Positions 40,311 through 41,653 of a stretch of 41,653 nt of DNA are shown here, in pieces; position 1 is the first letter of the stretch, and the number at the start of each line of letters is the position of its first letter. The notes beneath the pieces were generated by a model that was given only the letters and a program-made list of their open reading frames with translations, was not told the DNA's origin and made no database searches. Made by a program: the position numbers and the translations under genes. Origin of the DNA: Chitinophagaceae bacterium. Lineage in GTDB: Bacteria; Bacteroidota; Bacteroidia; Chitinophagales; Chitinophagaceae. Location: positions 1 to 41,653 of the forward strand of contig CANGMZ010000014.1 of the NCBI GenBank assembly GCA_947454715.1. Reading direction: 5' to 3'.

Positions 40311-41345
40311 ATGAAAAAGATACTACTATCTCTGTTTGCGTTTGCCGGATCGGTATCCGCTACGTTTGCACAAGACTCATTAACCGCCAGTAATATGAAC
40401 CCGAATTTGGGTGAGGCATTTGTATCTGTTACCTGCGACACTACAGGCGTGGTGCCTGGCTCAGGCGGTGCTGCTATGGTGTGGGACTATACCGGGCTAG
40501 TATCTACAGGGCTCGATACCGGACTTGCTGTTATGTGTGCTGCTACACCCAATTGCTCTATGTTCCCGGGAACAACAATTGCTATAAAGTCGGTTACCGG
40601 CACTACCGTTAACTATGCAATTGCCAACAGCACCAAATATGCTCAGAACGGCTATTATTATACCGCTTCACAATATGCCACATTTACTGACCCTTTAGAT
40701 CAGCTACACTACCCAATGCATTATCTGGATAGTTTTGCTGATACTTATGCTGGTACTATCACCTATACAGGAGTTGTGCCTATAACCGCACACGAAAACG
40801 GAATAGCTAATGTAAAGTATGATGGTTATGGTACACTGAAACTACCCGGTGGTGTTATTTATCCAAATGCAGTAAGAGTACGCAGCAGCCAGTTGTTTAC
40901 AGATAGTGCATCTGTTTTTGGCATTGACACAGTTGCCAGTTTTGTTTTGAGTACTTACACTTGGTACACACCCGGCTATCACAGCCCGCTGTTTACTATA
41001 CTTAAATCTGATCAGGTAGGTGGCGGTATTCATACCAAAACAGTTACCTATTCTAAAGTAGCCGTGCTTGGTGTTGCATCAATTAACGGACTTTCAAGTT
41101 CTTTGACTCTTTATCCAAATCCGGCATATAATGAGCTGAATATTCGTTTTACACTGGCTAAAAGCGAAGCAATACATATTACCCTAACTGACCTGTTGGG
41201 TCGTGAAGTGGCAACTATCGCTAACGATATCCAACAAAGTAATGTAGACATCAAATACAATACAGCTCAGTTGCCTAGAGGTATATATATAGTGCGTTTA
41301 CAAACCGGCAGTGAAACAGTGACACATAAAGTAGAATTACTATAA
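40311..41345 (+). CDS. Secreted T9SS type A cargo protein of unknown function (344 aa)
   Basis: A signal peptide (MKKILLSLFAFAGSVSATFA, cleavage before QDSL) is followed by a beta-rich domain of about 235 residues. It contains NMNPNLGEAFVSVTCDTTGV, GGAAMVWDYTGLVSTG, YYYTASQYATFTDPLDQLHY and YDGYGTLKLPGGVIYPNAVR. The recurring pattern 'NPxxGE...W.Y' near the start and a 'GYGTLKLP' strand near residue 170 occur in other Bacteroidota secreted proteins, but I cannot name a function. The C-terminal T9SS type A domain is clear: LTLYPNPAYNELNIRFTL, LTDLLGREVATI, PRGIYIVRLQTGS. It is monocistronic with a terminator downstream. Confidence 0.85.
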   Translation: MKKILLSLFAFAGSVSATFAQDSLTASNMNPNLGEAFVSVTCDTTGVVPGSGGAAMVWDYTGLVSTGLDTGLAVMCAATPNCSMFPGTTIAIKSVTGTTVNYAIANSTKYAQNGYYYTASQYATFTDPLDQLHYPMHYLDSFADTYAGTITYTGVVPITAHENGIANVKYDGYGTLKLPGGVIYPNAVRVRSSQLFTDSASVFGIDTVASFVLSTYTWYTPGYHSPLFTILKSDQVGGGIHTKTVTYSKVAVLGVASINGLSSSLTLYPNPAYNELNIRFTLAKSEAIHITLTDLLGREVATIANDIQQSNVDIKYNTAQLPRGIYIVRLQTGSETVTHKVELL

Positions 41346-41388
41346 TCATGACTCCCGCATAAAACCGGAAATACAGATAAGAATAGAT

Positions 41389-41427
41389 ACAGGCGGACCG
41401 CAAAACAAGGCGTGTCCGCCTGTTTTA
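41389..41427 (+). terminator. Terminator of the last T9SS cargo gene
   Basis: ACAGGCGGAC (41389-41398) pairs with GTCCGCCTGT (41414-41423), with a CGC/GCG extension inside, followed by TTTATTT. Confidence 0.88.
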
Positions 41428-41577
41428 TTTATGACAAAGTGTACCTGTTTTCCCTTATATTTGCTCATTACATATACTATCCTGCATTGTAATAGTATGC
41501 CGGGAGTAATGATATAGTTCATTTACTACGTTCAGCAGGTGTCTTTTCCTGTTACTGAATACAATACTTTTTTAAAG

Positions 41578-41653
41578 ATGGAATACAATACCACCCGCAG
41601 CCAATTGCTTATGCCGGAATATGGCCGCAATGTGCAAAAAATGATCGAATACC
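41578..41653 (+). CDS. DUF4290 family protein, N-terminal fragment (runs off the right edge)
   Basis: Twenty-five codons are visible, starting MEYNTTRSQLLMPEYGRNVQ. This matches the highly conserved N-terminus of the Bacteroidota DUF4290 family (EYN-R-L-PEYGRN-QKM pattern), cytoplasmic helical proteins of unknown function. There is no signal peptide. A TACTTTTT element (41565-41572, one mismatch to TAnnTTTG) sits just before the ATG. The assignment rests only on the N-terminus. Confidence 0.8.
   Translation, partial: MEYNTTRSQLLMPEYGRNVQKMIEY

Overview
This window is a chromosomal segment from a member of the Bacteroidota, most likely near the Chitinophagales/Sphingobacteriia side of the phylum (lineage is inference). 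Three things point there. Six secreted proteins end in a type IX secretion (T9SS) type A sorting domain. Several genes are Bacteroidota signatures: a DUF4197 protein, a DUF4290 N-terminus, the HU-TPR-AURKAIP1/COX24-rng cluster, a carboxypeptidase-regulatory-domain outer-membrane receptor and an Omp28-like protein. Upstream regions repeatedly carry the Bacteroidota -7 element TAnnTTTG instead of an E. coli-type -10, and clear Shine-Dalgarno sequences are mostly absent. I see no rRNA, tRNA, insertion sequence, integrase, CRISPR array or phage gene.

Layout. 1-1909 (minus): the start of yidC, then a transcription unit running rplU, rpmA and a Lys/Ala/Pro-repeat histone-H1-like gene. 2176-3672 (plus): a bacterial GH3 acyl-adenylating enzyme. 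3680-8635 (minus): a six-bladed NHL-propeller T9SS cargo, DUF4197 and an OMP_b-brl_3-type outer-membrane receptor. 8636-9151: a structured intergenic region. 9152-12701 (plus): cysS and an MsbA-like ABC exporter. 12832-24095 (plus): two very large paralogous T9SS cargo proteins made of tandem Big_2-like Ig modules. 24201-27032 (plus): polA. 27172-30067 (minus): two T9SS cargo proteins, one with an Omp28/thioredoxin-like CxxC domain. 30304-32774 (plus): a TPP riboswitch followed by a TonB-dependent receptor, presumably for thiamin. 33282-36401 (minus): HU, an anchored TPR protein, a 30-residue AURKAIP1/COX24-type protein and ribonuclease G. 36889-41345 (plus): heme A synthase, two small lipoproteins, an isopenicillin-N-synthase-like dioxygenase and a T9SS cargo protein. 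41578-end: start of a DUF4290 gene.

Most of the window is housekeeping (translation, replication, RNA decay, cell envelope, respiration) interleaved with secreted surface proteins. Most genes stand alone or in short units, bounded by strong hairpin terminators. The most distinctive content is the 11-kb pair of giant repeat proteins. Each module carries a conserved cysteine pair, and the second gene contains an ABABA higher-order repeat with an exact 240-bp module. Other points of interest are the riboswitch-controlled receptor, the low-complexity histone-like gene in the L21/L27 unit, and several unexplained palindromes and hairpins between genes. I found no convincing new defence or mobile system.
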